This document shows positions 14,529 through 23,559 of a DNA stretch of 55,980 nucleotides, piece after piece. Location: assembly GCA_009772935.1 (NCBI GenBank), contig WOUR01000034.1:1-55980 (forward strand), in the 5' to 3' direction. The notes under the pieces were generated by a model. That model was not told where the DNA came from. It was given only the letters and a program-made list of their open reading frames with translations, and searched no databases. Made by a program: the position numbers and the translations under genes. The first letter of the stretch is position 1. Every line of letters begins with the position of its first letter. Origin of the DNA: Rhodospirillaceae bacterium (lineage in GTDB: Bacteria; Pseudomonadota; Alphaproteobacteria; Reyranellales; Reyranellaceae).

Positions 14529-16718
14529 CTACCGCTTCAGGACGGAGAACCGGGCGTCGCCGTCGCGCTCGACCTGCGGGACGAGGTCGACCTCCCAGTC
14601 CAGGTACTGGCGCATGGCCGCCTCGACATCCTCCTTGAAGTCGTAGGGCCGGTACCAGACGTCGGTCGGTGGGTCCGCCATCCGGACGTGACCGGTCTCG
14701 ACCTCGAACCCCGCCTCCCGCCAGGCTTTCACACCGCCTGTCAAAATGGAAACCGGCAGATCCCCGGCCAGATCGGCGACCTTGGCCGCCGCCAGGGCGC
14801 CGATTTCGGCATCGGGCGCCGAGAGGACGATCTGCCGGGCGCCCGCCTGCCGGGCCAACATTTCCGGCAGGGTGCGCGCAAGATTGGGGCGCACGGCGAA
14901 CCAGGCGCCCGGCACGTGGCCGTCGCGATATTTCAGGCTGGTGTCGAGGTCCACGACCAGGGTCGACCCCAGCGACTTGTGCAGCTCGGCGGCCGTCACG
15001 GTCGCGACCGTCGGCACGGTGAAGCCCGCCGGGTAGCGCGGCTCGGCAACGGTCGTCAGTTCGGAGGCGGCTGGCTCGTGGTCGAGCACATAGGTCTCGT
15101 TCCAGCCCATCTGCAGCAGCCAGTGAGCCGTCATGGTCGCGCGCACGCCGTCATTGTCATGCAGGACGATGGTGGCGTTGCGGGCGCCGACATACTGGTC
15201 GGTCGCCTGCACGAGCTGGCCGCCGGCGGCGTGGCGGAATCCCTTGAGATGGCCCCGCGCATATTCGGCGGGGTCGCGCACGTCGAGGCGATAGAGCGGT
15301 CCAACCTTCTTCTCGAGGGCGGCGAGACCGGCGCCGTCGATCTTCCTGATTCCCATTTTCCCGGCGATGTTGGCCGCGGCGGCCTGCGCGAACTTCGCGG
15401 CTTCAGGTCCCTGCGGGCCGAAGCTCTTCGTCTCGCCGCGCGCCACCTTGAGGCCGGCCAGGTGCCAGCCCATCGTGCCGTTCTTGAGGGCCATCACCTT
15501 GTTCGGCAGGCCGGCATTGATCAATGACTGCGCGCCGATGATCGAGCGCGTGCGGCCGGCACAATTGACGACGACCAGCGTCTCGGGCCGCGTCACGAAG
15601 TCCTTCACGCGATAAACCAGCTCGGCGCCGGGGCAGTCGATGCCGCCCGGAATCGACATGTTGGTGAATTCCGGCAGCGGCCGCGAATCGAGGATCACCA
15701 TGTCGGTCTTGTCGTCGATCATCTTCTGCACGTCGGCGGCATCGATGCGCGGCGTGTCGTTGCCGTGCTCGACGACCTCGCCGAACGCCTTGCTGGGCAC
15801 GTTGACGCCGGTGAACACCTCGTAACCCGCGTCGCGCCAGGCTTTCAGGCCGCCGGCCATGACCGCGAGGTTGGTGTAGCCGAGCTGCGAGAGGCGGGCG
15901 GCGGCGCGGTTGGCGCGGCCGAGCTGGCCTTCCTCGCCGTCGTCCATCAGCACGATGCGCGTGCCCGGATCGGGCAGCAGGGCGAGCGCCCGCGGCTCGA
16001 GGCGGGAGAGGGGAAGCGGGGTCGCGAACAGCGGATGCCCCTGGGTCGAGAACTCGCCTTCCTCGCGTACGTCGAAGAACGCGAACACCTCGCCCGACTT
16101 CAGCATCTCCTTGATCTGCTGCACCGTGAGCAGCGGCGTCAGGATCTTCGGCCTGGCCATGAAGCGCCTGGCCGTGCCGGTCTTCATGTCGACGGTCACC
16201 CGGCCGGGCAGATGCTCGAGGCTCAACCCGTAGAAATGGAGGTGCAGCGCGTTGCCCGACCCGATCGGCGTCTCGATGTGGTGGAAGTCGTCGGGCAGGA
16301 AGGCGATCACGTCGCCGCGCTTGAGCGTCTTCTCCTTCGACGGCGCTTCGCGCAGCTGCACCACACCTTCCTGCGCGCCGTTGTCGAGCCGCTCGTAGAC
16401 CACGTTGCGCTCGGCGCCGTGGACGCCGGCGATGATCGCCCAGGTCGTGTGATTGTGCGGCGGCACCTTCTTGCCGGGGCCGCCGGCCGAGGCATAGAGG
16501 GCGAAACGATGATCCGGATCCTCGCTGAGCCGGTAGATTCCGCCCTCGGCGCCCAGCGGGAATTCCTCCTGCGGGAAGAGCTCGGCGCGGCTGGCCAGCG
16601 ACGAGAGAAGCCCGCCGATCTTCTCGAGGCTGGCGCGGGTCACGCCGTCCTTCTCGATGGTGCGGGCCTCGTCGATCAGGCGCCGCACGGCCGCGGCGCG
16701 CTCTTGATGCAGGGTCAT
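14529..16718 (-). CDS. Thiol-dioxygenase-like cupin fused to four rhodanese-like domains
   Basis: The 729-residue protein starts with a cysteine-dioxygenase-like cupin (about 1-175), with candidate metal ligands H88 and H90 (PPHNHTTW) and H146 or H147, and HFY (161-163) at the place of the dioxygenase His-x-Tyr pair. Four rhodanese-like domains follow (about 195-305, 325-430, 455-555, 575-680). Only the second has a catalytic-loop cysteine (C386 in VVNCAGRTRS); the equivalent loops of the others read MDDGEEG, HDNDGVR and SAPDAEIG. Thiol dioxygenases and rhodaneses occur in bacterial thiol or persulfide oxidation, so sulfur handling is likely, with substrate unknown. GGAGGACC precedes the ATG. 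There is no signal peptide. It is divergent from the lytic transglycosylase. Confidence 0.85.
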   Translation of the reverse strand: MTLHQERAAAVRRLIDEARTIEKDGVTRASLEKIGGLLSSLASRAELFPQEEFPLGAEGGIYRLSEDPDHRFALYASAGGPGKKVPPHNHTTWAIIAGVHGAERNVVYERLDNGAQEGVVQLREAPSKEKTLKRGDVIAFLPDDFHHIETPIGSGNALHLHFYGLSLEHLPGRVTVDMKTGTARRFMARPKILTPLLTVQQIKEMLKSGEVFAFFDVREEGEFSTQGHPLFATPLPLSRLEPRALALLPDPGTRIVLMDDGEEGQLGRANRAAARLSQLGYTNLAVMAGGLKAWRDAGYEVFTGVNVPSKAFGEVVEHGNDTPRIDAADVQKMIDDKTDMVILDSRPLPEFTNMSIPGGIDCPGAELVYRVKDFVTRPETLVVVNCAGRTRSIIGAQSLINAGLPNKVMALKNGTMGWHLAGLKVARGETKSFGPQGPEAAKFAQAAAANIAGKMGIRKIDGAGLAALEKKVGPLYRLDVRDPAEYARGHLKGFRHAAGGQLVQATDQYVGARNATIVLHDNDGVRATMTAHWLLQMGWNETYVLDHEPAASELTTVAEPRYPAGFTVPTVATVTAAELHKSLGSTLVVDLDTSLKYRDGHVPGAWFAVRPNLARTLPEMLARQAGARQIVLSAPDAEIGALAAAKVADLAGDLPVSILTGGVKAWREAGFEVETGHVRMADPPTDVWYRPYDFKEDVEAAMRQYLDWEVDLVPQVERDGDARFSVLKR

Positions 16719-16792
16719 TCCGGTCCTCCGTTCGGGACAGTATAACGATCCCGGCCCTTGTCGCCCCGGCGGGAGTCAAACTACGGTGCGCT

Positions 16793-18643
16793 ATGCGAAC
16801 GACCGTTTCTGCCCTTCTGATCGGGGCGGCCGCCCTGATGGCGGCCTCTGCCTCGGCCCAGACCGCCAAGAAGCCTGTCCAGACTCAGGCGACCAAGCCT
16901 GCGACGACCAAGGCCGCCGCGGCCAGGCCGGCCGCGCGGCCGACAGGACGCCCGGCGCCGCGCGCCGCGGTCTATGTGCCTCCGCCACCCGTCCTCGAAC
17001 TCGATGAACGCGCGGTCGTGGCCGACCTGCCGACCGTTCTGGATAACGAGACGCGCGACCGCTACCGCCGCATCTTCCAGGCACAGCAGGCCGGCGCGTG
17101 GCCGCAGGCGGACGACGAGATCCGCCAGCTCTCGGACAAGACGCTGATGGGCTATGTCGGCGCCCAGCGCCTGCTCAGCCCCAACTACCCCGCCCGCTAC
17201 GAGCAGCTCGCTGCCTGGCTGCAGGACTACAACGACAATCCCGACGCGCCCGCGATCTACCGGCTGGCGCTGGCGCGCCGTCCGGCGGGCGGTGCGGAGC
17301 TCACTCCCGCCACCTTCGTGGGCTTCACGCAGGGCTCGCCCAACTTCGCGGCCGCCCGCACCGTGAATGGCGCCGATGGCGGCCGCGCGGCCGAGTTGCG
17401 CGCGCGCCTGCAGAGCATGGCCGACGATGGCGGTTTCAACGCCGCCTTCGTCCTGCTCGATCGCAAGTCGTCGACCGAGGTACTCGGACCCCAGGAAGTC
17501 GAGCTGTGGCGCGGCCGCCTGCGCACCCGCCAGCTCGAGGCCGATCCGCAGCGCGGCATGCAGATCCCCGTCGAGGCCAGCATGCCGCCCGACGCCAACT
17601 GGACGGCCGCGATGACGGCCTTCACACGCGGCAACATGGCCGAGGCCGCCCGGCGCTTCGAGCTGGTGGCCGATGCCTCGCCCGACCGGGCCTCGTCCTG
17701 GACCCTGGCCGCCGGCTCGTTCTGGGCCGCCCGCGCCAACCTGCTGGCCGGCAATCCGCAGAAGTACGCGCCCTATCTCAAGCGCGCGGCGCTGCATGGC
17801 AGCACCTTCTACGGGCTCGTCGCCCAGAAGGCACTGGGCATGCAGATCCAGCCCGATTTCGAGCTGCCGCCGCTCGACCGGCGCCGCGCCGACCTGCTGC
17901 GCAACGACCGCGCGGCGCGGCGGGCGCTGGCCCTGCTGCAGCTCGGCGCCACGACGGCGGCCGAGCGCGAGCTGTTCGCGGCGTCGATCGACAACGATCC
18001 GCGCTACGTCGAGGCGGTGATGGCGCTGGCGCAGAAGGCGCAGCTGCCGGCGCTGGCGGTCCGCGTCGGCAATGCCAACTGGGACCAGCGCCACAACATC
18101 AAGGGCTATGACAGCGGCATGTATCCGATTCCGCCGTGGCAGCCGTCGAGCGGCGCGATCGTCGACCGCGCGCTGGTCTACGCCTTCATGCGCCAGGAAT
18201 CGGCCTTCAATCCCAAGGCGCGCTCCGTGGTCGGGGCCATGGGGCTGATGCAGCTGATGCCGGCGACGGCCCGCGCGGTCTCGGCACGGTATGCGCCGGA
18301 GACCGCGGGCGCCAACCCGTGGGATCCGTCGGTCAACATGTCGCTCGGCGAGGCCTACATCTCGATGCTGCTGAACGAGACCGACGGCAATCTCGTGCGC
18401 ACGACCGCCGGCTACAATGGCGGGCCGGGCAACGTCATGCGCTGGGACAACTCGCTGAACGCTTCGCAGGATCCGCTTCTTTATATTCAGCTGATCCCGC
18501 TCCACGAGACGCGCGACTTCGTACAGCGCGTGCTGACCAACTACTGGATCTATCAGATCCGTCTGGGACAGCCGACGCCGTCGCTCGACCAGATCGCGTC
18601 GCACGACTGGCCCCGTTACACACCGCAGGATGGAACCCGCTGA
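16793..18643 (+). CDS. slt: Soluble lytic murein transglycosylase
   Basis: The 616-residue protein has a Sec signal peptide (residues 1-23, ending ASA-Q), an Ala/Pro/Lys-rich linker, a long alpha-helical region (about 60-440) as in Slt70, and a C-terminal SLT domain. The catalytic glutamate is E469 in YAFMRQESAFNPKARS, followed by GAMGLMQLMPATA and the TAGYNGGPGNVMRW segment. It cleaves peptidoglycan glycan strands to 1,6-anhydro ends in the periplasm. The next gene begins three bases after its stop, so it may be cotranscribed with the CoA transferase, but no functional link is evident. Confidence 0.92.
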   Translation: MRTTVSALLIGAAALMAASASAQTAKKPVQTQATKPATTKAAAARPAARPTGRPAPRAAVYVPPPPVLELDERAVVADLPTVLDNETRDRYRRIFQAQQAGAWPQADDEIRQLSDKTLMGYVGAQRLLSPNYPARYEQLAAWLQDYNDNPDAPAIYRLALARRPAGGAELTPATFVGFTQGSPNFAAARTVNGADGGRAAELRARLQSMADDGGFNAAFVLLDRKSSTEVLGPQEVELWRGRLRTRQLEADPQRGMQIPVEASMPPDANWTAAMTAFTRGNMAEAARRFELVADASPDRASSWTLAAGSFWAARANLLAGNPQKYAPYLKRAALHGSTFYGLVAQKALGMQIQPDFELPPLDRRRADLLRNDRAARRALALLQLGATTAAERELFAASIDNDPRYVEAVMALAQKAQLPALAVRVGNANWDQRHNIKGYDSGMYPIPPWQPSSGAIVDRALVYAFMRQESAFNPKARSVVGAMGLMQLMPATARAVSARYAPETAGANPWDPSVNMSLGEAYISMLLNETDGNLVRTTAGYNGGPGNVMRWDNSLNASQDPLLYIQLIPLHETRDFVQRVLTNYWIYQIRLGQPTPSLDQIASHDWPRYTPQDGTR

Positions 18644-18645
18644 GC

Positions 18646-19809
18646 ATGTTGCCGCTTTCAGGTGTACGCGTCGTCGAGTTCTGCCAGGTCCTGGCCGGTC
18701 CCTATTGCGGAATGCTGCTGGCCGACCTCGGCGCCGAGGTGATCAAGGTCGAGCCGCCGGAAGGCGACATGATGCGGCAGTGGCCGCCGATCACAGAAGG
18801 CTCCGAGGGGGGCTACAGCGAGAACTTCGCCTCGATCAACCGCAACAAGCGCTCGGTGGTGCTCGATCTCAAGGATCCGGCGCAGAAGCAGGCGGCGCGC
18901 CAGCTCATCCTGTCGGCGGATGTCGTGCTGGAGAACAACCGGCCGGGAGTCATGGACAGGCTCGGTCTCGGCTACGAATCCTTCCGCGCCGAGAAGCCCG
19001 GCCTCGTCTATTGCTCGATCTCGGCCTTCGGCCAGAGCGGTCCGCGTTCCGGCGAGGGCGGCTTCGACGTCACGGTCCAGGCGATGAGCGGCATCATGAG
19101 CGTGACCGGCGAGCCCGACGGCGCGCCCGTGAAATGCGGCGTACCGGTCTCCGATGTCGGCACCGGCCTGTATGCGGCGCTGACCGTCGTCTCGATCCTG
19201 CGCCGGGTCGCCGGCGGCGGACCGGGCGCGCATGTCGACGCTTCCATGCTCGGCTGCAGCCTCGGCATGGCGGCGCTGCAGACCAGCGAGTTCTTCGGCA
19301 CCGGCCGCGATCCGAAGAAGCTGGGCTCGGCCCATCCGCGCAACGCGCCCTACCAGGCCTTCAAGGCGGCGGACGGACATTTCGTGATCGCCGCCGGCAA
19401 CAACAAGCTGTGGGAGCAGGTGACCAGGGTGGTCGGTCGCCCCGACCTGCTCGCCGACGAGCGGTTCGCCACGACCCAGTCGCGCGCCGCCAACCAGGTG
19501 GCGCTCAAGGACCTGCTCGAAGTCGAGTTTGCAAAGAACGGCGTCGACCACTGGTTGGGCGCCTTCGAGGCCGCGGGCGTGCCGCAGGGCCGCATCAATA
19601 CCTACAGCCAGATCCTCGCCGACCCGCAGGTCCAGCATATGGGCTGGGTCGAGGAGATGGAGCTACCCTCGGGCGTGAAGACCAGGACCTTCGGCAGCCC
19701 GGTCCGGATCTCCGCCACCGACATCTCGAAACGGCGCGATCCGCCGGCGCTCGGCGCCGACACCGAGGACGTCTTTGGAACCACCTTCCAGCGAAAGGCT
19801 GCGGAATGA
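18646..19809 (+). CDS. CaiB/BaiF family (family III) CoA transferase
   Basis: The 387-residue protein shows the family III pattern: LSGVRVVEFCQVLAGPYCGM at the N-terminus, LGAEVIKVEPPEGD, NRNKRSVVLDLK and the catalytic aspartate D170 in GVPVSDVGTGLYAAL. These enzymes move CoA between carboxylic acids, often to activate an imported acid for catabolism. The start at ATG 18646 is three bases after the transglycosylase stop. Its own stop overlaps the following cupin start (ATGA). With a thiol-dioxygenase-like gene and a TctABC-type importer downstream, it may act on an imported organic acid, possibly sulfur-containing. Confidence 0.9.
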   Translation: MLPLSGVRVVEFCQVLAGPYCGMLLADLGAEVIKVEPPEGDMMRQWPPITEGSEGGYSENFASINRNKRSVVLDLKDPAQKQAARQLILSADVVLENNRPGVMDRLGLGYESFRAEKPGLVYCSISAFGQSGPRSGEGGFDVTVQAMSGIMSVTGEPDGAPVKCGVPVSDVGTGLYAALTVVSILRRVAGGGPGAHVDASMLGCSLGMAALQTSEFFGTGRDPKKLGSAHPRNAPYQAFKAADGHFVIAAGNNKLWEQVTRVVGRPDLLADERFATTQSRAANQVALKDLLEVEFAKNGVDHWLGAFEAAGVPQGRINTYSQILADPQVQHMGWVEEMELPSGVKTRTFGSPVRISATDISKRRDPPALGADTEDVFGTTFQRKAAE

Positions 19810-20429
19810 GCATCGATCGCCTGCGTCGCTTCATCGGCGACATGACATCCCTCACGGGCGGGGCCTGGCAGGACAAGGACGAGAACGCGGTCGTCGAAGT
19901 GGGCGCGAAGCTCCTGGGCGAACTGGTGAAGCACGACGACTGGCTGCCCGATCAGGCGGCCAAGGTGCCGGCACACGGCTATGCGCAGAACCTGCTGTGG
20001 TGCGATCCGTTCGAGCGCTTCTGCGTCGTGAGCTTCGTCTGGGCACCCCGGGCCAACACGCCGGTGCACGATCACGAGATGTGGGGCCTGGTGGGCATGC
20101 TGCGCGGCTCGGAGACCTCGCTGTCCTTCACGCGCGACCCCGAGACCGGCGTGCTGGTGCCAGGCGAACTCGCCAAGCTCGAGCCGGGCGATGTCGAGGT
20201 CCTGGTGCCGGCGCCGCGCAACCCCAAGGGCGACATCCATCAGGTCACCAACGCGCTCGACGACCGCGGCTCGATCAGCATCCATGTCTATGGCGGCAAT
20301 ATCGGCGCGGTGCGTCGTCACACCTTCGACGTGAAGACGGGCCAGCCCAACCTGTTCGTGTCGGGCTACACCAACCGCGAACAGCCCAATATCTGGGACC
20401 GTTCGGCGGAGGTGCGCGCCGCCTGCTGA
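19806..20429 (+). CDS. Cysteine-dioxygenase-like cupin (thiol dioxygenase family)
   Basis: The 207-residue protein belongs to the cysteine dioxygenase type I / 3-mercaptopropionate dioxygenase group. Candidate iron ligands are H88, H90 (TPVHDHEMWG) and H145 (DIHQVTN). S158, H160 and Y162 in SISIHVYGG match the Ser-His-Tyr triad of these enzymes. They add O2 to a thiol to give a sulfinate; whether the substrate is cysteine, 3-mercaptopropionate or another thiol acid cannot be told. The ATG overlaps the CoA transferase stop by four bases, so the two are very likely coupled. It resembles the cupin domain of the rhodanese fusion at 14.5-16.7 kb in fold but is a separate gene. Confidence 0.85.
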   Translation: MSIDRLRRFIGDMTSLTGGAWQDKDENAVVEVGAKLLGELVKHDDWLPDQAAKVPAHGYAQNLLWCDPFERFCVVSFVWAPRANTPVHDHEMWGLVGMLRGSETSLSFTRDPETGVLVPGELAKLEPGDVEVLVPAPRNPKGDIHQVTNALDDRGSISIHVYGGNIGAVRRHTFDVKTGQPNLFVSGYTNREQPNIWDRSAEVRAAC

Positions 20430-20515
20430 GGTTCGCGTACCGGCACGCCTCCCTTGACCAGCCGCGGGACCGGCAAGCACTGTCACCCGCTCTGAAAAAC
20501 AGGGAAGGAAGACAG

Positions 20516-21484
20516 ATGAACCGTAGAACCGTGCTGAAGGGCGGCACCGCCCTCGCTGCCGTTTCCATCGCCGCGCCGGCGCTTGGCCAGTCAGCCAAGT
20601 GGCCGGCCCGCGAGATCTCGCTGATCAATCCCAATGCGCCGGGCGCCTCGACCGATCTCACCGCGCGCATCATCGCGCAGGCGCTGGAGAAGCGGCTGAA
20701 CGCGACCGTCATCGTGAAGAACGTGGTCGGCGGCGCGGGCGCGCTGGGCCCGACGACGCTCGCCCAGTCGACGCCAGACGGCCACACGATCGGCCTGGTG
20801 GCGATCTCGAGTCACGTCGCCATCCCCAACATGATGAAAGTCGCGTACGAGCCGTGGACGGCGTTCGACATCATCGGCCAGGTCGCGGCACTGCGCTACG
20901 GCATCGGCGCGCGCGCCGACGGGCCGATCAAGTCGATCGAGGACCTCGTCAACCAGGGCAAGCAGAAGCAGCTCACCTACAGCTCCAACAACGTCACCAA
21001 CGTCGTGGCGATGTTCCAGCTCGCCAAGTTGACCGGTGCCAAGTTCCGCTGGGTCGTCTTCCCGGGCGGCGTCGAGTCGGTGACGGCGGCGATCGGCGGC
21101 CATGTCGATGCCGTGATCCAGACGGTCGCCGAGATGCGGCCGCAGATCGAGGCCGGCAAGCTGCGCCTTCTCGCCTCGGCGGCCGAGGCGCGCTGGCCGG
21201 ACTATCCGGACGTGAAGACCCTGCGCGAGCTGGGCTATGACGCGGTCAGCAACGGGCCGTTCGGCTATGCCTTCCCCAAGGGCGTCGATCCGGCCATCCA
21301 GGACCGCATGGGCAAGGCGCTGGCCGACGTCATGAAGGACGAGACGGTGACCAGCCAGATCGCCAAGCTCGGAATCCAGCCGGTCTATCGCGACGGCAAG
21401 GCGTACGGTGAACTCCTGAAGAAGATCGAGACGGAACTCGTTCCGATCCTCAAGGAAACCGGCATGGCCAAGAAGCCGGCATGA
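20516..21484 (+). CDS. tctC: Tripartite tricarboxylate transporter substrate-binding protein
   Basis: The 322-residue periplasmic binding protein has an N-terminal export signal with a twin-arginine-like start (MNRRTVLKGG) and cleavage near ALGQ. The mature protein shows the Bug/TctC pattern: INPNAPGASTDLTARIIAQ, the VVGGAGALGPTTLAQSTPDG loop and FPGGVESVTAAIGGHVDA. It captures a carboxylate and delivers it to the TctAB permease. AAGGAAG precedes the ATG, after an 86-bp gap from the cupin gene. Its stop overlaps the tctB start (ATGA). The ligand is unknown. Confidence 0.92.
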   Translation: MNRRTVLKGGTALAAVSIAAPALGQSAKWPAREISLINPNAPGASTDLTARIIAQALEKRLNATVIVKNVVGGAGALGPTTLAQSTPDGHTIGLVAISSHVAIPNMMKVAYEPWTAFDIIGQVAALRYGIGARADGPIKSIEDLVNQGKQKQLTYSSNNVTNVVAMFQLAKLTGAKFRWVVFPGGVESVTAAIGGHVDAVIQTVAEMRPQIEAGKLRLLASAAEARWPDYPDVKTLRELGYDAVSNGPFGYAFPKGVDPAIQDRMGKALADVMKDETVTSQIAKLGIQPVYRDGKAYGELLKKIETELVPILKETGMAKKPA

Positions 21485-21972
21485 CGAGGCTGAGCGGCAC
21501 GCGGATCGCCACGCTCGGCCTGCTGGCCGCGGCGCTGGTCGGCCTGTGGAAGGCGATGGAACTGGACAGCTGGGGCTTCGACGGCCCCGGCCCCGGCTTC
21601 TTCCCGCAGCTCATGGCTGGCATCTGCGTGGCGCTCGCCCTCGTCGTCCTGGCCTTTCCGGGCAAGGCCGGCGAGACCGAGGGCGGCGACACCGACGACG
21701 TCGAGGCGACGAAGGAGTCTAACCGCACCTTCGGCATCTACATCGCCACCTTCGCCGTGTTCGCGCTGGGCGCGATGTATGCGGGCTTCGTCGTCACGGT
21801 CATGGCGGTGACGGTCGTCATCATGCGCTTCGCCGAACGCCGCTCGTGGTTCGCCTCGATCGGCTACGGCATTGCCTGCGCCGCCGTCGGCCTCGTCTGT
21901 TTCGGCTGGCTGCTGCGCGTCGATCTGCCGGAAGGCCCGATCGAGCGCACCTTCTACACCTACGTTCGCTGA
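21481..21972 (+). CDS. tctB: Tripartite tricarboxylate transporter small membrane subunit
   Basis: The 163-residue protein has four predicted membrane helices (about 7-20, 38-58, 79-98 and 118-150) and the GPGFFPQLMAG segment typical of TctB. It forms the small subunit of the permease in the inner membrane. It lies between tctC and tctA, overlapping tctC by four bases and ending 10 bases before tctA. Confidence 0.9.
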   Translation: MTRLSGTRIATLGLLAAALVGLWKAMELDSWGFDGPGPGFFPQLMAGICVALALVVLAFPGKAGETEGGDTDDVEATKESNRTFGIYIATFAVFALGAMYAGFVVTVMAVTVVIMRFAERRSWFASIGYGIACAAVGLVCFGWLLRVDLPEGPIERTFYTYVR

Positions 21973-21982
21973 GGCAAGCCGC

Positions 21983-23464
21983 ATGGAAGCGCTGCTGGGT
22001 GGCTTTGCCACCACGCTGACCCTCGACAACCTGTTCTACTGCTTCGTCGGCGCGTTCCTCGGCACCGTCGTGGGCATCCTGCCGGGACTGGGGCCGCTCA
22101 CCACCATCGCCATCCTGCTGCCGATCACGTTCAAGATGGACGTGACCTCGGCCATCATCATGCTGTCGGGCATCTATTACGGCGTGGCCTATGGCGGCAC
22201 CGTGACCTCGGTGCTGATGCGCATCCCGGGCGAGGCCTCGTCGGTCGTGACCTGCCTCGACGGCTACGAGATGGCGCGCAAGGGCCGTGCCGGCGCGGCG
22301 CTCGGCATCGCCGGCATCGGCTCGTTCTTTGCGGGCACCGTGGGCGTCATCGGCATCACCTTCCTGTCGCCGCCGCTCGCCGAACTGGTCATCAAGTTCG
22401 GCCCCGCCGAATACGCCATGCTGATGCTCGCGGGCCTCACCATGGTCACCTACATGTCGAACGGTTCACTGCCACGCGCGCTGCTGATGGCGGCCTTCGG
22501 CCTGCTGCTGGGCACGATCGGCAGCGATCCGCTCAACATGACGCCGCGGCTCACCTTCGGTGTCCTGGCGCTGGGCGACGGCATCAATCTCGTGCCGCTG
22601 GCGATCGGCCTGTTCGGCCTGTCCGAAGTGCTGTTCATGGCGCGCCAGAAGCCCGAGGACATGAAGGTCCTGCCGCCGCCCTCGCACCTGCTGGGCTTCA
22701 TGCCCTCGCGCGAGGAGGCGAGGCGGTCGGTCGGTCCGGTCGCGCGCGGCACGATCATGGGTTTCCTGGTCGGCCTGCTGCCCGGCGGCGGCGCGGTGCT
22801 GGCCTCGTTCCTGTCCTACGGTATGGAGCGCAAGCTCTCGAAGCATCCCGAAGAGTTCGGCAAGGGCGCCGTCGAGGGACTCGCGGGCCCGGAATCGGCC
22901 AACAATGCCGGCACCGCCGGCGCCTTCGTGCCGCTGCTCTGCATGGGCATCCCGGCGAACGCGGTGACGGCGCTGCTGCTCGGCGCCTTCATCATCCACG
23001 GCGTCACGCCCGGCCCGACCATCCTTGAGCGCCAGCCCGAGATCTTCTGGGGCGTCGTGGCCAGCATGTACATCGGCAACATCATGCTGCTGATCCTGAA
23101 CCTGCCGCTGATCGGCCTGTTCGTGCGCATCCTCGACATCCCGCGCGCCTATCTGACGCCGATGATCCTCGCGGTCTGCCTGATCGGCGTCTATTCGTCG
23201 AACGGCAATCCGGCGGACGTGGTGATCGCCGTGATCTTCGGCTTCATCGGCTACGGGCTGCGCCGGCACGGCTTCGATCTCGGCATCGTCATCCTGGCCT
23301 ATGTGCTGGGCCCGATCTTCGAGCGCTCAGTGCGCCAGTCCCTGGCGATCTCCGACGGCGACCCGATGATCTTCCTGCACAGCTACCTGTCGGCCGGCTT
23401 CGCGCTCGTCGCGGTCGGGCTGCTGGTCGCGGGGCTGTGGCCGAAACGGAAGAAGGCGGCCTGA
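21983..23464 (+). CDS. tctA: Tripartite tricarboxylate transporter large permease subunit
   Basis: The 493-residue TctA homologue has about 11-12 membrane helices. Signature segments include FLGTVVGILPGLGPLTTIAIL, YYGVAYGGTVTSVLMRIPGEASSVVT, GLLPGGGAVLASFLSYGMER, and PESANNAGTAGAFVPLLCMGIP. The start at ATG 21983 matches the family N-terminus (MEALLGGFATTLTLDNL); the longer open frame overlaps tctB. It is the last gene of the run. Confidence 0.94.
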   Translation: MEALLGGFATTLTLDNLFYCFVGAFLGTVVGILPGLGPLTTIAILLPITFKMDVTSAIIMLSGIYYGVAYGGTVTSVLMRIPGEASSVVTCLDGYEMARKGRAGAALGIAGIGSFFAGTVGVIGITFLSPPLAELVIKFGPAEYAMLMLAGLTMVTYMSNGSLPRALLMAAFGLLLGTIGSDPLNMTPRLTFGVLALGDGINLVPLAIGLFGLSEVLFMARQKPEDMKVLPPPSHLLGFMPSREEARRSVGPVARGTIMGFLVGLLPGGGAVLASFLSYGMERKLSKHPEEFGKGAVEGLAGPESANNAGTAGAFVPLLCMGIPANAVTALLLGAFIIHGVTPGPTILERQPEIFWGVVASMYIGNIMLLILNLPLIGLFVRILDIPRAYLTPMILAVCLIGVYSSNGNPADVVIAVIFGFIGYGLRRHGFDLGIVILAYVLGPIFERSVRQSLAISDGDPMIFLHSYLSAGFALVAVGLLVAGLWPKRKKAA

Positions 23465-23538
23465 GGCCGCCTCTAAGAGTTCTTGCCTGTTCTGCTCGGA
23501 GCGGGCTCTCGCGCCTGTGAAGGCGCTGACGCCCGCCC

Positions 23539-23558
23539 GCGCTGGCCTGCGCCAGCGC
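23539..23558. terminator. Possible terminator hairpin between tctA and cupin gene
   Basis: A perfect 8-bp stem GCGCTGGC/GCCAGCGC with loop CTGC lies between the convergent tctA and cupin genes, one base before the cupin stop codon. Neither strand has a strong T-tract, so it may only weakly terminate or simply protect 3' ends. Confidence 0.35.
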
Positions 23559-23559
23559 G

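Noticed and set aside
16781..18604. Minus-strand open frame of 607 codons
   Set aside because: It is antisense to the lytic transglycosylase, which has a signal peptide and catalytic motifs.
23539..23558. Strong intrinsic terminator after tctA
   Set aside because: The stem is good but there is no T-tract on either strand, so only a weak call is made.
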